From positions 1 to 64,000 of the forward strand of contig SNVD02012294.1 in NCBI GenBank assembly GCA_013180625.2: a stretch of 64,000 nt of DNA, written 5' to 3'. The notes under the pieces are model-generated. The model was not told the DNA's origin. It saw only the letters and a program-made list of their open reading frames with translations, and ran no database searches. Of this stretch, positions 36,058-47,503 are shown piece after piece (positions within the stretch are counted from its first letter, which is position 1; each line of letters opens with the position of its first letter). The DNA comes from Boswellia sacra (taxonomy: Eukaryota; Streptophyta; Magnoliopsida; Sapindales; Burseraceae). A program made the translations under genes and the position numbers.

Positions 36058-37344
36058 TTACACTTAATGGTTGATAGGTACGTATAAGAAAATATACGTA
36101 TTCTTTTTCTAATAAGAAAGCATAATAAAAACATCTTTGAAAACTTTTATTTTTTGCTTATTTGACCTATATAGGTATATATACAGTTATTTTTCGGTTT
36201 TGGTACGCACAACCCAAAATCCCAAGGGTGGAGTTTTTTTTTTCGCATAAAAGTCTTTACAAGGTATCAAGATTCCTTCAAATTAAGAAATAATATATAA
36301 TGAGATATTGATCTCTCGTATATATAACTTAGTAAAGAAAAGTGTTACTCTCACAAACTATACATATAAACTCATCCATAGAAACCTATGTGACATTATT
36401 GAATAATTGTCATATCATACACATTAATTAATATAATTAAAATTTGATATTCACTCATGCAATTAAATCATTATATATCAGTTTATATTAAACAGTTTGT
36501 ATAGATTTTTTTTAAGAATAGTATTACTCCTTAGTAAAAATTCTTAATAATTTCTACTAAATAATTGCGATGAATATAAGTAAGTCAATATAATAAAATG
36601 ATTGCTACATTAAATTTGTATACAAATTTCATAAGTGTAATATTTCCCATGAATTATTATTCTATACACCCTTTTTAATACTAAAAGTACCCTCTATTTG
36701 AAGTATTTAAGTAATTGAATTTATACATAATTCAAAAGTTATCATATCCTGGTGTCTTTAACATGCGAGTGAAAATAGCTTTCACCTTCAAGGATATGGA
36801 TATAGTATTTTCTTAAATTATTATTCTGTACACCCTTTTTAATATTAAAAGTACTCTCCATTTGAAGTATTTAAGTAATTGAATTTATACATAATTCAAA
36901 AGTTATCATATCTTGGTGTTTTTAACATGCGAGTGAAAATAGCATTCACCTGCAAGGATATGGATAGAGTATTTTCTTAAATTTTTATTCTGTACACCCT
37001 TTTTAATACTAAAAGTACCCTCCATTTGAAGTATTTATTGAGATGAAAATCTACTGGTGATTAATATATTTTTAATCTATTTTCAGAAAATTTTATCTAA
37101 CCTATATATATTAACAAAGATAAAATGATATTTTCTTAATTAGGTTAATTTTCTTTCCCATTAGATATATATGATTTTCCTTAATTGTTTTGATTTACTT
37201 TCCTTTTATTTTTGCTTAGTTTAGGAAATGAGAATTATTTTCATTTAATTTATTAGGCTTATAGTTTAACATAAATTAGAATTATAAACCTACCAACCCA
37301 TCAAGGGCCTCCCACTCTAACAATGATATCATCTGTTGAAAAAG
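36058..37344. other. spacer between the two inhibitor copies, with a tandem repeat
   Basis: AT-rich. A block of about 175 bp (from TTATTATTCTGTACACCC through AGGATATGGATA) is repeated: copies at about 36652-36812 and 36820-36975, and a partial third at about 36985-37032. No gene. Confidence 0.6.
36652..37032. repeat. tandem repeat of about 170 bp, two and a partial copy
   Basis: Units share TACACCCTTTTTAATA-TAAAAGTAC, AAGTATTTAAGTAATTGAAT and CATGCGAGTGAAAATAGC, with few differences, so the duplication is fairly recent. Confidence 0.8.
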
Positions 37345-38088
37345 ATGACAACACGAGCAACCATCTCTTTTTTCTTCCTCCTCCTCCTCCAACTCTTCGC
37401 TTCACCAACAACCGCCACCATAACCACTGCTAATCATCATGCTCCATCCCATTTGGTGGATTGTGTTTGCAAAAGCTTAACCTTTAAGGCAATTCATATG
37501 CAGATTGTGTTGCTGCTCTAGCGTTAAACCCTCGAAAAGGTTTTTGACTTCTCGACCAAAGTGAGTTTACCTATGGCAACTGACACTCCAACTGAAACTC
37601 TATGGGCGGCTTACCTTATTAGTACTCAAAATGGCTCAAGAAGGGGGAGAAGAACTGGCTTTTGGCTGTCTTGCCTGTGAACCTCTTAGACTTGAGGAAA
37701 GACTCGCTTCCTGTTCGGAAATAGAGTGGTTTTAAATTAAAGCGACATTCCAAGTAAAGAAAACTGTTACAAATAATGAGAAAACCCCATCAGCATCGAG
37801 CCCAAAAGCCCCAGCGAAGATTGCACTAGGGTTGGCTCTAACTAATACAACAAGGAGCAAAGAATACATCAAGAAGATGGCTAGCAGCAGCAGCAGTAGC
37901 CACTTGAAAACATCGCTTCAGGCTTATGCTAAGCTGTACAAATCCTTCCACAGTGCGTTGCTTCAAGTAGATGAGGATCCTCTTACTGCAAACTATGATG
38001 CCAAAGTTGCTTCTGATGGTGCCAAAGTTGCTTCTGATGGTGCCAATTTTTGCAAAAACGGGCTAGAGTCTAAAAGGTTCGCTCTGTA
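37345..38088 (+). pseudogene. broken paralogue of the inhibitor gene
   Basis: Starts at ATG 37345 with a signal peptide almost identical to the intact copy (TISFFFLLLLQLFASPTTAT) and the first cysteine block (CVCKSL). A one-base deletion near 37485 shifts the frame. About 250 bp of unrelated DNA (roughly 37533-37783) then interrupt the gene just after the codons for ALNP. The rest resumes (SPKAPAKIALGLALTNTTRSKEYIKK) and keeps LTANYDAKVASDGA, but that motif is duplicated in tandem (21 bp) and the third cysteine is replaced (QAYAKLY for EFCVKQY). The C-terminus is frameshifted. Multiple independent lesions make it a pseudogene. Confidence 0.88.
37533..37783. other. foreign insert of about 250 bp in the inhibitor pseudogene
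   Basis: Bounded by homology to the intact gene on both sides (CTTTAGACCC-equivalent left, CCCCATCAGCA right). It has no terminal repeats, no poly-A tail and no frame I recognise. Its higher GC and phrases such as GAAAGACTCGCTTCC look unlike the surroundings and could be organellar DNA, which is a guess. Confidence 0.45.
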
Positions 38089-38253
38089 ACAACTATAAAC
38101 AACTATGTGATGTTATATATTGGCATTGGATATGTTCTTATGGATATGCTGGACCTGCTTTCACACAATTGATACATATATATAAGAATGGTTAATAAAA
38201 ATGTCATATAACAGCTGCCCTTTTTCATTCAATAATTCTAGTTTTATAAACTT

Positions 38254-39144
38254 TGTTGGTGTTAACGTGATACTTGCATATGCAATGCACATGTTGAGTT
38301 TTTGTTTAACTTGTGATGAAAATAGAAAACTATTTTGATTCCTATTTTACTGTTTCTAGATGATTATTATAGGAAGTATTTGATTCACAATAAATATCTC
38401 TATAGATCACGATAATATTTCTTGTTTCCTAATCAAAATAGGAGGATATTTAATTATATCCTAATTCCTTTAGGAGTTACACTTCCTATTTTATTTTATC
38501 CTAATCCTAATGTGATTTTGATTGAGATACTTACAGGATTTTTAGGAAGATTTCGACCAGACCTCTCAATATATATCAAGTTATGATAATAGTCGTGGGG
38601 TGAGTTTTGCGCATTAAAGAATTGATTTTGTTTTTGAGAGTATAGGTCACGGCATTCCATGAATTCATAAAAGAGAGCTTCAACATAAAAGGAATGTCTT
38701 CTTTGATTTGATTCTTTGAGTCTTTGATTCATGTATGAGAGTTAAAAATCGTACATGAGTTGTTGATTAAGTCTGAGTGAGTTAGTAGACACTTGGGATA
38801 ACTTGAGAGTTGAGTGTTTATGTAATTCTGTGTCAGACATCGGGTGTTATGTATAACTTAACAGTGTGTTGTTAAGTTATCTGTGATAGAGAGTGGACAG
38901 TATCACTAGAGTTTAGGATCTTTGCGAAGATTTTGTTTATCAAAGATTAGGTCAGTGTGTAAGAGTGAGTCAGCACTGTAAAAGGCCATAAAGATTGTAC
39001 AAACAAGAATTTAGTGAATTGTAGCTCTATAGCTGTCCGTGGACGTAGGTTTTTATAACCGCACTACATAAAAATCTTCCTATGTCAATTTACATTACAG
39101 TTCACTGTGTTGTTATTTATAACTGCATACCTCCAGAACTTTCA
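38254..39144 (+). repeat. 5' LTR of the Sirevirus-like element
   Basis: 891 bp from TGTTGGTGTTAACG to AACTTTCA; aligns throughout with 47504-48402, except small indels such as the missing AACTATAAAA near 38480. Confidence 0.92.
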
Positions 39145-39146
39145 AT

Positions 39147-39158
39147 TAGTATTAAAGC
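39147..39158 (+). promoter_or_regulatory. decayed initiator-tRNA primer binding site
   Basis: TAGTATTAAAGC lies two bases after the LTR. The usual copia site is TGGTATCAGAGC, so three of 12 bases differ, all transitions. Confidence 0.65.
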
Positions 39159-39207
39159 GGGTTCACTGATAGACAAGTGAAGAAAATGATCAAGTTGATC
39201 TGGAAGG

Positions 39208-40930
39208 ATGGAGTTTATTCACTATGAAGGATCTAGAACGCAACCACCTATTCTTGATGATGGTAATTACCCATATTGGAAGGTAAGAATGATGATGTAT
39301 ATCAAGTCTCTTGATGACAGGGCATGGACTAGTGTACTTAAAGGATGGACACCACCAACAAAGCTGAATGCTTTTGGTAATGCCAAACCAAAACTAGAGG
39401 ATGAATGGTCTGATGAATAATATCGACGATCCAGTTGGAACTCCAAGGCTCTTAATTCAATCTTTGCTGCAGTAGACTTAAACAACTTCGGACAGATTTC
39501 TAGATGCAAAGTGGCCAAAGAAGCATAGGACATACTTAACATGAAGGTGCTGCATCTGTTAAAAGATCTAAATTAATGAGGCTGAATTCTCAATTTGAAA
39601 ATCTGATGATGCATGAGGATGAATCAATTTCTGATTTTTACTCTAAGATATGTCACATTACGAATTCAGCATACATACTTGGCAAAACTTTAACTGATGC
39701 AGAAGTTGTTAGTAAGATAATTAGGTCTGTCCCGGATAAATTTCAACCTAAAATTTCAGCCATTGAGGAAGTTAAAAAAACTGATGAAATGAGAGTTGAT
39801 GAACTGATTGGCATTCTCCAAAACTTTGAAATAAATCAAAGTACTCGGAAACAAAAAGGTAAAAGCATTAAAATTAATGTGAAAGCTGAAAAATCTGATG
39901 ATGAATGTAGTGATGAGCTTGATGAAACTGATTCTAAACAAATTGCTTTTCTAACAAGAAATTATGTCAAGTTCATGAAAAAAAATTTCAGGAAAAAGAA
40001 TCAAGGAAAGCCATCAAACTCAAGTGAAGAAAAGTTTAGAAAGTTCAGCAAGGAGAATGATAAAAAGAAGCCGAAACAACCTGAAAAGAAAGGACAGATT
40101 CAATGTTATGAATGCTCTGGTTATGGGCATATTCAATTTGAATGTGCTAATCTCAAGAAGAAAAAAAAAGGGCTGATAGTAACCTGGAGTGATGAATCAG
40201 AATCGGAGTCAGAAGATTAAGATTGCATGAGCAATTTTATTGTATTTACAGCATTTGCAGCAGACAAAGGGAAAGCTGTTATGTCAGACATAACAAAAGA
40301 TTGTCAAGTCAGTGTTGATCATTCAGATAATGAAGATGGACTAGAATATTATGAAGAGTTGCCAGAAATATACAATGCACTCTATGGTGAATGGCTAAGT
40401 CAGAAAGAAGAAACCAAAACCTTGAAAAAGGAGATTGAAGTTCTGAAATGTGAAAAAGCCTATGCTGGAAACCATATCATAGAACTTGAGATTGTTTTGA
40501 CAGATAAAACAGCACACATGAGAAAATCACAAAAGAACTGATTAAAAGCAAGAAGTGTGTTGATCAATTCAAAATTAGAGCAGCCAAACTTGATCAGGTC
40601 CTGAACTTTGGAAGAGACAACTCCAACAAACATGGATTGGGGTATACAGAAGGTAATATTGCATCTACATCAAAAATAGTCTTTGTAAAAGCTTCAATAA
40701 CAGGTAAAAATTCTGAACTTAACTCTTTAAAGTCAAGTCCTAGTTCAAAGAGTGATGAAACATTTGTTTCTCCTTTAAGTTCGTTCAAGTCCAGTCCTGA
40801 AAAGGCAAGGAAATTCATTCCTACTTGTTATTTTTGTGGTAAAAAGAGACATATTAGGCCTAAATGCTTTAAATTGTTGAATCTTTTGCATAAAAGATTA
40901 AAACAGTTCAAACTGTTACCTAAATCATAA
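39208..40930 (+). pseudogene. Sirevirus-like gag, broken
   Basis: Begins with MEFIHYEGSRTQPP and PYWKVRM, typical Sirevirus gag. Stops at 39418 (GAA-like to TAA) and at 39526 (TAG in place of Trp), then a frame change near 39545 consistent with a short deletion between ATGAA repeats. Open from 39576 to 40220, including IRSVPDKFQPK and zinc knuckle CYECSGYGHIQFEC (CX2CX4HX4C); TAA at 40218; open to about 40540; another frame change; a second knuckle, CYFCGKKRHIRPKC, at about 40829. Two knuckles fit the Sirevirus assignment. Not translatable as one protein. Confidence 0.85.
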
Positions 40931-41002
40931 CTGCAGTGGGTTAGGAAAGACAAAACAGTATGCCATGTTGCTTTTACTGTACTTAATCATGCTTTTAATG
41001 AT

Positions 41003-44000
41003 TTGTGGTATTTTGATAGTGGTTGTTCCAGGCACATGACTGGAAATATACAGTTTTTAACATATTTTAAAACATGCAGGGATGGTAATGTCACCTATGG
41101 AGATGGAGCAAAGAGTAAGATCATTGGTAAAGGCACTTTGAATGTCAAAGGTTTACCCAATTTTCAAAATGTCTTATTGGCTGAAGGTTTAAAAGCTAAT
41201 CTTATTAGTATTAGTCAGATTTGTGATGACAAATATACTTTAATTTCACACAAGATAAATGCATGGTCTTAGATAATTTTGGTAAATGCAATCTAGAAGA
41301 TAATAGATCTTTGGATAATTGTTATCTGGTAAAGATTGTATTTCAAGTTAGGATTTCGGATTTAGAATTGTGGCATCAAAAGTTAGGACACTTAAATTAC
41401 AAAGACTTGGTTAAATTAACTAAGTTAGGTGTTGTAAAAGGAGTTCCTAAACTTGATGACAAAGTTAATGAAATTTGTGAACCATGTCAAATGTGAAAAC
41501 AAATCAGAAGTTCACACAAATCAAAACCACATCTTAGCACACCTAAGATACTTGATTTGCTTCACATGGATCTTATGGGTCCTATGCAAATTGAAAGCAT
41601 TACAGGTAAAAGATACATATTTGTTTGTGTAGATGATTTTTCTAGATATACTTGGGTTGATTTCATTAAAAAAAAATCTGACACTTTTAAAGCTTTCAGG
41701 AATCTTTGTGTTAAGCTTAAAAATGAGCAAAATAGAAACATTGGAAGGATTGTGAGAATAAGAAGTGATCATGGCAACGAGTTTGAAAATGTTAGCTATG
41801 CTGATTTTTGCAAATATCATGGAATTGATCATGAATTTTCAGCTCCTAAAACACCTGAACAGAATGGCATTGTGGAAAGAAAGAATAGAACTCTTCAAGA
41901 GATTGCTAGAGTGATGCTCAATAGCAAAAAGTTGATCAAGAGGCTATGGGCTGAAGCAATAAGCACTGCTTGTTATATTTCAAATAGAGTTTTTCTTAGA
42001 CCTGGCACTAACCAGACACCTTATGAAATTTTGAAAGGAAGAAAACCTAATTTGAAATATTTTCATATTTTTGGTTACAGCTGTTACATCTTAAACGACA
42101 AAGAACTGTTAGGAAAATTAGATCCAAGGAGTGATGAAGGAGTCTTCGTGGGATATTCTCAAAACAGCAAAGTATTTCGAGTTTACAACCTGAGAAGTGA
42201 GACAGTCATGGAATCTGCAAACGTAGTATTTGATGACCTTGATGATTATGCAAAGTATTCACAAGAGGAAAGCATAACCAGCTTCACAGAAGATACAAAA
42301 AAATCAGATTCAGATAGCAACAAAAAAGAAGATGCTGTTATGAAAGAAGAAACAGCTGCTGTTACACCTGAAGTAACAGAAACATCTGACAACTAAGATT
42401 TGAACAAAAGTCTAATCCAGAATAATGAAGATAGAAAAGATCCACCCACATGGATTCAGAAGGCACATCCAACAAGTTCTATCATTGGAACACCAAATGG
42501 CATGATGAAGACTCGAAGCAAGGTAAGAAACCATGTAAGGTTTGCATGTTATGTTTCTTTAGTTGAATCAACAAATGTAAAAGAAGCTTTAAAGGAAGAA
42601 GTGTGGATTCAAGCTATGCAAGATGAACTTAATCAGTTTAAAAGGAATGAAGTATGGGAATTAGTTCCTAGGCCAGAAAATGTAAATGTCATTGGAACTA
42701 AATAGATATTCAAAAATAAAACTGATGAAAGTGGACAAGTAGTAAGAAATAAAGTTAGGCTAGTTGCACAAGGTTACACACAAGTAGAAGACATAGACTT
42801 TGATGAGACCTTTGCACTAGTAGCTAGACTTGAGTCAATCAGATTACTACTTGAAATTGCTTGTTTGCTTGATTTTAAGTTGTATCAAATAGATGTTAAA
42901 ACTGCATTTTTAAATGGATATCTCAATGAAGAAGTCTTTGTCGAATAGCCTAAGGGTTTTAAGGACCCTAAACATCCTGATTTTGTGTACAGATTGCATA
43001 AAGCCTTGTATGGTTTGAAACAAGCTCCTAGAGCTTGGTATGAAAGGTTGACAAATTTTTGGATTAACAGAGGGTATAAAAGAGGCAGCAATGATAAGAC
43101 TTTGTTTATCAAACATGCATCTAACTATTTTATTGTTGCTCAAATATATGTTGATAACATTGTTTTCAGATTAATTAACAAAAGCAAAATTAATGAGTTT
43201 GTTAAGTTGATGCAGGAAGAGTTTGAGATGAGCATGGTAGGAGAATTAAATTTCTTTCTTGGATTGCAGATTAAGCAAATGAATGATGGGATATTCATAT
43301 CTCAATCAAAATATGCTAAAAACCTTGTAAAGAAGTTTGGGCTTGAAAATGCAAAACCAATGAAAACTCCTATCAGTACTAATCTAAAACTTTCAAAAGA
43401 TAATGCAGGAAAAGATGTTGATGCAAGCTTGTACAGAAGCATTATTGATAGTCTACTATACCTCATAGTAAGCAGACCAGACTTGTGATTTAGTATAGGA
43501 CTTTGTGCAAGCTGGTTTCAAGCAAATCCCAAAGAATCACATCTTGCAGCAGCCAAGAGAATCATCAGGTATGTTCATGGAATATGTGATTATGGAATAT
43601 GGTTTCTAAAGACACAAATGATTGTCTTACAGGATTCAGTGATGCAGATTGGACAAGAAATGCATATCACAGAAAAAGTACTTCAGGAGGTTGTTTTTAT
43701 CTTGGTACTAACTTGGTTTCATGGCACAGCAAAAAGTAGAATTCAATTTCTTTATCTACAGCTGAAGCCGAATACATTGCAGCAGGGAGTTGTTGTACGC
43801 AACTAATATGGATGAAGCAAATATTGAGTGATTATGGTATTGAACAAAAGCCTATAACTGTGTTTTGTGATAATATACTAGTGCTATAAATATTTCCAAA
43901 AATCTTGTTAGCATTCTAGAACAAAACACATTGATATTAGATATCATTTTATAAGGGAACTTGTAGAATCTAAGGTGATACACATTGATCACATCTCCAC

Positions 44001-44095
44001 TGATAAACAATTGGCTGACTTGTTCACTAAGGCATTGGACATAACCAGGTTTGAAAATCTAAGAAAAGCCGGTATTTGTCAGTTATATGAGTGAA
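41003..44095 (+). pseudogene. Sirevirus-like pol: protease, integrase, reverse transcriptase, RNase H
   Basis: Protease site WYFDSGCSRHMTG at the start; integrase zinc motif LWHQKLGHLN..CEPCQM; integrase core with DLMGP, DDFSRYTWV, RSDHGNEF and PEQNGIVERKNRT; reverse transcriptase with QIDVKTAFLNGYLNEEVFVE, YGLKQAPRAWYERL and a changed catalytic box, YVDNIV, where YVDDI is expected, which alone should abolish polymerase activity. RNase H and the tail [24 protein letters not shown] are readable to TGA at 44092. Frame changes near 41265 and 43600 and in-frame stops at 41494, 42394, 42703, 42946 and 43486 interrupt it. Confidence 0.88.
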
Positions 44096-44785
44096 TATAG
44101 TATGCTGTTATGTTATACATATCTGTAGTATCATAAGTTTCCTTCTAATTTAGCATGTGTGAGTTGTGTTATAAAAAATTGTGTGAATAATAGATACTGA
44201 TTTAAAATGAAAAATACAGAGAGGGCTACCAATATATGATGTGTGAAAGCTATCATTAAGAGTAACCTCAGGGTATCTGAGAAATATGTTAAGGTCACCC
44301 ACTCACATGAAAAGGGCTACCTCTATATTGTGTGAAAGCTACTATATTAATCTAGAAAAGTTTCTATTGAAATCAACTTTTGTGTGTGTAAGAAGCATGC
44401 TCAAGTTGTCCATTCAATTGAATCAAAATAGCTTTCATATGTAAATTACTCAGCTCTAAAATATGCTTTCTTAGAATGATACATATGATAATTCAGATAT
44501 TATTGTTATGATATTATTAACTGTGTTCTGTTACGTTTTTAATAATAATTAATGTCCTATGTGCTTATCCTAAATATAAAATACTTGTGTGTCCATGTGT
44601 CAAAAAATTGCCATGTCAGTATCGTTGAATTAAGGGGGAGAAATCTCAGTGACGGGAATCCTAATTCTATTAGTATTCCCTATTTAAATTTAAATCAAAT
44701 TTGAATTGCTGTGTTTAAAGAGAGTTATTAAATGGTTTTTGGAAAAGGAAATTAGTATTAAATTTTTGTTGAAAAACAAAAATTC

Positions 44786-44964
44786 CTCAAAATTCGGCCT
44801 AGTATATATATCAAATAGGATTTGAGCTTCTCCTATTCATACCATCCCTCACATACAGTTGCTTCCCTGTCCTGTGTCCTGGTTCTCTATTCCTGTTTTG
44901 AAAATATTCTACAAATCAGAAACCCTAGCCATGGTTTGATATATATACTAGGCCGAATTTTGAG
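44786..44964. repeat. perfect 30-bp inverted repeat with 119-base loop
   Basis: Left arm 44786-44815, right arm 44935-44964, complementary at all 30 positions as I read them. Both arms include AGTATATATATCAAA or its complement, so a TATA-like core is part of the stem. It lies between pol and the env-like region. Confidence 0.9.
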
Positions 44965-45093
44965 AGGTCTGGTCGAAATCTTCCTAAAAATCCTGTAAGT
45001 ATCCCCTGCTTCTTCTTCCTCCAGCCATCAAAAAATCCTGGTCGAAATCTTCCTAAAAATCTTGTAAGTATCTCCTGTTTCTTCTTCCTCCAG
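44965..45093 (+). repeat. 69-bp tandem duplication with splice-like signals
   Basis: Units start at 44971 and 45040 with GGTCGAAATCTTCCTAAAAA. Each has a donor-like TGTAAGTAT and a downstream acceptor-like CTTCTTCCTCCAG. The first 40 bases of each unit are the reverse complement of part of the element's own LTR (about 38530-38570). Confidence 0.85.
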
Positions 45094-46945
45094 CAGTTCT
45101 AGTTACAACAGTAATGACAGCAGTCTGTCATCTCCTGCGCAACATAAACATGGAAAGATTGCTGTTGATCCTGCCATCAGTGAGGACGAACAAGTACCAG
45201 TGAAGAAGATTAAGGACAAGGTCAAACCAAAATACAACAAATTTTTGACAATTGCTGTCAAACAGAAGTTTGTCAAGATTGCTTCACAGAGAAAGCTACA
45301 GTTGGAAAAGTCAGTTAAACTCTCAGACTTCAACACATATGGTCTCAGTGAGATGATTAAGTCCAATTACTAGACTCGAACGGTATCAAACTTTCTCCCT
45401 TATATAAAAACTTTGATTCAAGAATTTTATACTAATATCTCAAGTGCCATTGACGATCCTAAGAGTTTTTATTATCATAAAGTTTACTATCGAGGGAAGT
45501 TTGTAAAATTCTCTCCCAATGTCATAAACTCTTTTTTGGACATTCCAATTGGCAGTATGCACTCTATAGATGAAGAATATAACATGGCAAAAATAATTGA
45601 GGAAGTGACTAGTCGAACAGACATTGAATGGAAACCCAGAGATGGACTTGACTAGAAGTACCTTAGGAAGAAATACAGAGTGTTATATAAGATAGCATAG
45701 TTTAATTGGCTTCCTTCTTCCCATCGAAATCAGATTCGAGAAGACAGAGTGAAACTTCTATTTTGTTTAGGAACTAATCGGCCAATAAACTTTGGATTAT
45801 TAGCCTATCGAACAATTGTACAAATTGGTTCCTATCACTCTGATTACTATTTGCTTGTGTTCCGCTGTCTAATTCAAGGAATTCTTGCTCAGAACAATAT
45901 TCCTGTGAGTTCTAATGAACAGACAGAAATTCTGTCTAAGTCAATTACCAAGGGATTCCTTCAAAGATTGCATGATCAATCTGACTTACCTGCACCTGAA
46001 CCAAAACCAAAAAGAGTTAGGAAAAACCAATTGAAAATTGTTGAAGAAAAGCTTGAATTGATCAACTTTGCTTTGACAGATATTATGAAAGATTTGAAGG
46101 ACATTAAACTCAAGAAATCTGTCTTGGAAGCTCAGTTTACAGGACACTCTCGGTCCACAGCACCACAATCCATGGAACCTGAACCTATGGTTCCTGAAAA
46201 ACCAACAGAGGAAATATCTGAGGCAGAAGAACCAATACCTACAGAAGCTACTCAAATGCCATCAAGTCATGATTGACAACCTGTTGTTAAGACAAACAGA
46301 ACAGCAGCACAGAAGTCAAAAGAAAAATCAATCAAGGCTTCTGTCAAGGGATATAGCAGGAAGGGAAAGAAGAAACTTAAAGTGGTGAAGAAATCAGTTG
46401 ACCAGAAGAAAAAGCAGAAACTAGACTCATCAGCTCCCACCTTGCAAGATGAATCTGAGTCATATAAACCAAAACAAGCAGATTCCAGAATGAAATAGCC
46501 CTCACCACTTGCTGAGACAAAATCTCAGGATATTCCTCTTCCTGTAGTAGCTGGAACAGAATCTCATCCACCACCACCTCAATCACCAACTCTTCCAGCA
46601 GTGGAGTCCCTGATTCCCTCTACACAACAACCTGCCAAGACCGTTGAAACCAGTGCAGAAAGAATAGAGAGGGAGATACGCAGAGTTGTAGCTGAAGTCA
46701 CTACAACTTCCTCGGATACTGCTGAAGCTTCTCCAGATCCAATCCCTTCTGAACAGCCAGCACCAGTTGAAGCTCCATCAGAACCTGTTCCCTCTGATCA
46801 GCCTACATCCACTCCTAAGCGTCAGTTTAAAACTGTTGCTCGTAATCCATCAAATGCCCTGGTAGTTCCACCTCTCCACCAGTTAAAAAGTCTCCCAGGT
46901 TTCGTTAGATTTTGGTCACTTGTGCTGAAATCAAGGGGGAGATAA
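45092..46945 (+). pseudogene. env-like / extra reading frame of the Sirevirus-like element
   Basis: A single frame from the acceptor-like CTCCAG to TAA-containing sequence at 46945 is interrupted by in-frame stops at about 45371, 45653, 45698, 46274 and 46497. The product would start serine-rich (SYNSNDSSLSS), pass through a globular part (FYTNISSAIDDPKSFYYHK, RGKFVKFSPNVINSFLDIP) and a charged coiled-coil-like part, and end in a Pro/Ser/Thr-rich tail. The RGK-V-FSP--IN-FL pattern is the plant-transposon domain common in the extra region of Sireviruses. No in-frame ATG precedes it before an upstream TAA (45065), consistent with spliced expression. No clear transmembrane segment is seen. Confidence 0.65.
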
Positions 46946-47486
46946 AGGGGCTGAATTGGCTGGATTTTATGATTTTATTTTGCTATTTTTGCTTTTGATT
47001 GCCAAACTATTTTGCTGCTATTTTTGTTCTCTCTTTAATCATGTTTCTCTCTGCTTACTAATTTTGGTTACTTGTTTCTCAGAAGCATAAGTAAAAAGTG
47101 AGGGGGAGAAAGAACTATGTTTCTTATGTTTATGTTATGCATGCATTCAAACTGTTTGATGAATTGTGTTAAGTGTTCTTAATCTACACAGTTAATTTGA
47201 TGAATGTTTTCTTTGTTCTGTAGATGAGTTTGATTGCAATAGTTTTTGTTAAATGTTCTTCATTTGTTCTGTAGATGAGTATTAGTGGCTATCAAATTTC
47301 TAATTAGTAAGTGCATTGACTAGTTATATCTCTCGTGACAGTGTTCTGTTATGCAATTGCTAATAGCATACTAATTATTTCTTTGCACATGATTTTTGTC
47401 TGTTTTATATTTCATGATAACTTCCAGTGATATCTAACTTATCATGTATTGTTTTTAGAAACAGTTCAATGTTTTTATCACAAGTT

Positions 47487-47503
47487 GCCAAAAAGGGGGA
47501 AAT
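47487..47503 (+). promoter_or_regulatory. polypurine tract of the Sirevirus-like element
   Basis: AAAAAGGGGGAAA directly before the 3' LTR. Confidence 0.85.
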
